A stretch of 64,000 bases of DNA from an uncultured Bacteriovorax sp. (GTDB lineage Bacteria; Bdellovibrionota; Bacteriovoracia; Bacteriovoracales; Bacteriovoracaceae). Below, one piece after another: positions 62,014 to 64,000 of the stretch (position 1 is the first letter of the stretch; every line of letters begins with the position of its first letter). The notes beneath the pieces were generated by a model, which saw nothing but the letters and a program-made list of their open reading frames with translations, did no database searches and was not told the origin of the DNA. A program made the position numbers and the translations under genes. The stretch covers positions 62,001 to 126,000 of the forward strand of contig CAMLKK010000003.1 of the NCBI GenBank assembly GCA_946480715.1. The letters are read 5' to 3'.

Positions 62014-64000
62014 ATGCCACTGAAGAATCTTTTTTCATTCACAAAACCACAGATTTCCCAAGACAAGAGTTCATACCTCTTGATGACTAATCTTATTTTT
62101 GCCCTCTATTTTATTTGTGCAAATCTCGGATTGAAACTCGCTACTTTGAATGAAACTGTATCCCCTGTCTGGCCAGCTACCGGAGTAGCGATTGGTGCAA
62201 TTACCTTTTTTGGATTCCGCTATCTTCCCTCTATTTTTTTGGGAGCATTACTTACAAATTACTTAGTGAAAGTTCCTCCTCCTTGTGCTCTAACGATGGC
62301 ACTAGGAAATACAATGGAAGCATTTGTAGGAGCAGCGATTATTCTTGCCCTAAGAGAAAGGAAGCATTGGTTTAGTTATTACTGTAAAACTGTTTCAGTA
62401 ATGAGCGCTTCAATGATTGCAGCAGCTGTGAGTGCAACGATTGGAGTTTTTTCTCTCATCATATTTAAAGCAACGGCATTTAACGACATCGGCCACTTGT
62501 GGTTAACATGGTGGACGGGAGATGCTTTAGGCGGGATTATTATTCTTCCCCTATTTTTCATGTTGATGGATCCAGAGGAAAGAGAAGAAAGCATCTCCAT
62601 TTCCATTCCCCAGGTAGCGAGTTTATTTTTAATCGGTGGACTCTTAAGTTGGGCCTTATTTTTTACGAGCATTGGCGCTCCTTTTCTCTTTCTCGTATTT
62701 CCTTATTTGCTTTATTGTGTCGTTCGTTCAGGAATCAAGGGTGTCACTATTGCGACTCTCGCCATCTGTTTTTTAGGAATTATCGCTGTTAAAGAAGGTT
62801 ACGGTGTCTTTCTAAATGGAAGTGTAAATGCAAATTACATTAACGTTCAGTTCTTCCTAGCTAGCATGGGATTGTGTTCACTTGTTTTAACTGATTTGAA
62901 AAAAGTTGCCCTTTTAAAAAAGCCGTCATTAGTTTTGATTCTTACCTGGCTGGTCGCGGGCCTCGTCTTTACGGCCTACCATACAAGAACCAAAAAAATG
63001 TTGGAGGCCCATTACCATAAAGTGGTTCAAGAAATGCCTCAAGTCGTTCAAGAGCGCATGACACTTTATTTTACAGCTCTACAAAATGGGGCCAGTCTCT
63101 TTGCGGCCAGCACTGAGGTGACTCGCGATGAGTGGAGAAGTTTTATTAATCAGGGTGACTATTTTTCGTCTCTTCCTGGTCTAAAATACATTGGAGTTAT
63201 TTTTCCAATCGAAAAGAAAAATATTCAAAGCTTTGTAAAAAAACAGCAAAAAGATTTTCCACCATTTAATTATTCTCGATTTAATGGTTTAAGAAATGAA
63301 AACGAAGCTTATGTCATAACTTTTTTAGAACCTATGGCCTTTGGTCAAGATCGAGTTGGTTTTGATATTAATAGTGAAGAAAAAAGAGCGCGAGCAGCTG
63401 AATTGGCCAGGGATACTGGAAAACCTCAGATCTCTAATCAAGTCATGCTTGATGTTGGCTCAGGACCAAAGCCAACAATCATCGCCTACCTTCCATTCTT
63501 TAAAAATGGTGTCCGATTTCTTGATCGAACAGAAAGAAGAAAAATGCATCAAGGCTGGATTTACGCACCCATTGTTGTTCACGAATTTTTCTCGGCACTA
63601 TTCCCTAAAAATAGTCACGACGAAATTACTTTCAGTCTTTATGAGAATGAAAACGGTGCTCCACTTTATAGCAGCATTGATTTCAAGTCGACTCCCGGTG
63701 AAGAGACAATTGTTCCAATCATGTTAGGTGATAAGCAAATTCTTTTTCATGCAAAACGTTCGTTGAGCTATATGCATTCTCAAGATGATTTCTCATCGTG
63801 GACAGGAGCTTTAACGGCGATATTAAGTGTTCTCCTTGGAACTTTTATCGTCACTTTGCAAGCGGCAAGAAGTAAGGCCCAAGAAGAAGCGGCAAAATAT
63901 AATGACGAATTAAAATCATCAGAGGAACTTCTCAAATTTGCGCTTGAGGGTTCCGGAGATAGTGTGTGGGAAGTTGATTATCAACACGAGATTGTCACAT
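62014..64000 (+). CDS. MASE1-CHASE-PAS sensor protein, cut by right edge
   Basis: The frame runs from ATG at 62014 off the right edge (about 662 residues visible, no stop). The N-terminal ~300 residues are a MASE1 membrane sensor with about eight membrane segments, including NETVSPVWPATGVAIGAITF and LWLTWWTGDALGGIIILPLFF, both typical of the family. A CHASE domain then occupies about 330-590 in the periplasm (SSLPGLKYIGVIFPI, VGFDINSEEKRARAAELARD). After one more membrane segment (ALTAILSVLLGTFIVTL) a PAS domain starts (EELLKFALEGSGDSVWEVD). The output, beyond the edge, is likely to be a histidine kinase or a diguanylate cyclase/phosphodiesterase. No strong ribosome binding site. Confidence 0.85.
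   Translation, partial: MPLKNLFSFTKPQISQDKSSYLLMTNLIFALYFICANLGLKLATLNETVSPVWPATGVAIGAITFFGFRYLPSIFLGALLTNYLVKVPPPCALTMALGNTMEAFVGAAIILALRERKHWFSYYCKTVSVMSASMIAAAVSATIGVFSLIIFKATAFNDIGHLWLTWWTGDALGGIIILPLFFMLMDPEEREESISISIPQVASLFLIGGLLSWALFFTSIGAPFLFLVFPYLLYCVVRSGIKGVTIATLAICFLGIIAVKEGYGVFLNGSVNANYINVQFFLASMGLCSLVLTDLKKVALLKKPSLVLILTWLVAGLVFTAYHTRTKKMLEAHYHKVVQEMPQVVQERMTLYFTALQNGASLFAASTEVTRDEWRSFINQGDYFSSLPGLKYIGVIFPIEKKNIQSFVKKQQKDFPPFNYSRFNGLRNENEAYVITFLEPMAFGQDRVGFDINSEEKRARAAELARDTGKPQISNQVMLDVGSGPKPTIIAYLPFFKNGVRFLDRTERRKMHQGWIYAPIVVHEFFSALFPKNSHDEITFSLYENENGAPLYSSIDFKSTPGEETIVPIMLGDKQILFHAKRSLSYMHSQDDFSSWTGALTAILSVLLGTFIVTLQAARSKAQEEAAKYNDELKSSEELLKFALEGSGDSVWEVDYQHEIVT

Overview
The window is AT-rich Gram-negative chromosome with no tRNA, rRNA, CRISPR array, prophage or complete insertion sequence. 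The gene content points to the predatory Bdellovibrio/Bacteriovorax lineage (Bdellovibrionota, probably a Bacteriovoracaceae-like organism). The reasons are lysine/alanine-rich histone-like protein, many secreted hydrolases and lipoproteins, a HAMP-less chemoreceptor, Lpt outer-membrane export genes, and large multi-PAS and MASE1/CHASE sensors. This assignment is inference from protein style, not a database match.

Layout. 1-8.2 kb: envelope and regulatory genes of mostly unknown role (acidic protein cut by the left edge, a 941-aa protein, a degenerate histidine kinase, a TonB-like protein, a divergent sigma/anti-sigma-like pair, a Gly-Thr-Gly repeat lipoprotein). 8.2-10.4 kb: a periplasmic Cache-like protein with a chemoreceptor. 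10.4-14.6 kb: gshB, an aminopeptidase-like lipoprotein, an outer-membrane barrel protein and miaB. 14.7-21.6 kb: histone-like gene, clpS-clpA, a metalloprotease lipoprotein, a 5'-nucleotidase and a REP-associated transposase. 21.7-26.6 kb: the conserved block lptC-like, lptB, rpoN, hpf, followed by an exonuclease/GIY-YIG nuclease. 26.8-31.4 kb: mutS, RDD protein, dps and a ZIP transporter. 31.7-41.3 kb: a 1202-aa hybrid histidine kinase, DUF192 protein, FtsB-like protein, YggT, YihY and polB. 41.3-50.7 kb: mixed metabolic and housekeeping genes (prolyl aminopeptidase, GNAT, VOC, methyltransferases, DAHP synthase/chorismate mutase, AlkB, YciB, WYL regulator, RluA). 50.9-55.8 kb: a translation/replication operon in the order rpsF-rpsR fusion, DUF2232, rplI, dnaB, pabB. 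55.9-61.8 kb: a subtilisin-like protease with a 1024-aa secreted partner. 62.0 kb to the edge: a MASE1-CHASE-PAS sensor cut by the right edge.

Main points of interest. Ribosomal proteins bS6 and bS18 are encoded as one polypeptide. The hybrid kinase and the LptC-like gene both show clear coding sequence upstream of their first ATG/GTG/TTG, with Shine-Dalgarno-like sequences placed in front of ATT/ATC codons. An identical 25-bp imperfect palindrome occurs in two places 43 kb apart, both next to divergently oriented genes for envelope or secreted proteins. Two genes have TTATCGGAG leaders with an upstream inverted copy that could hide the ribosome binding site.
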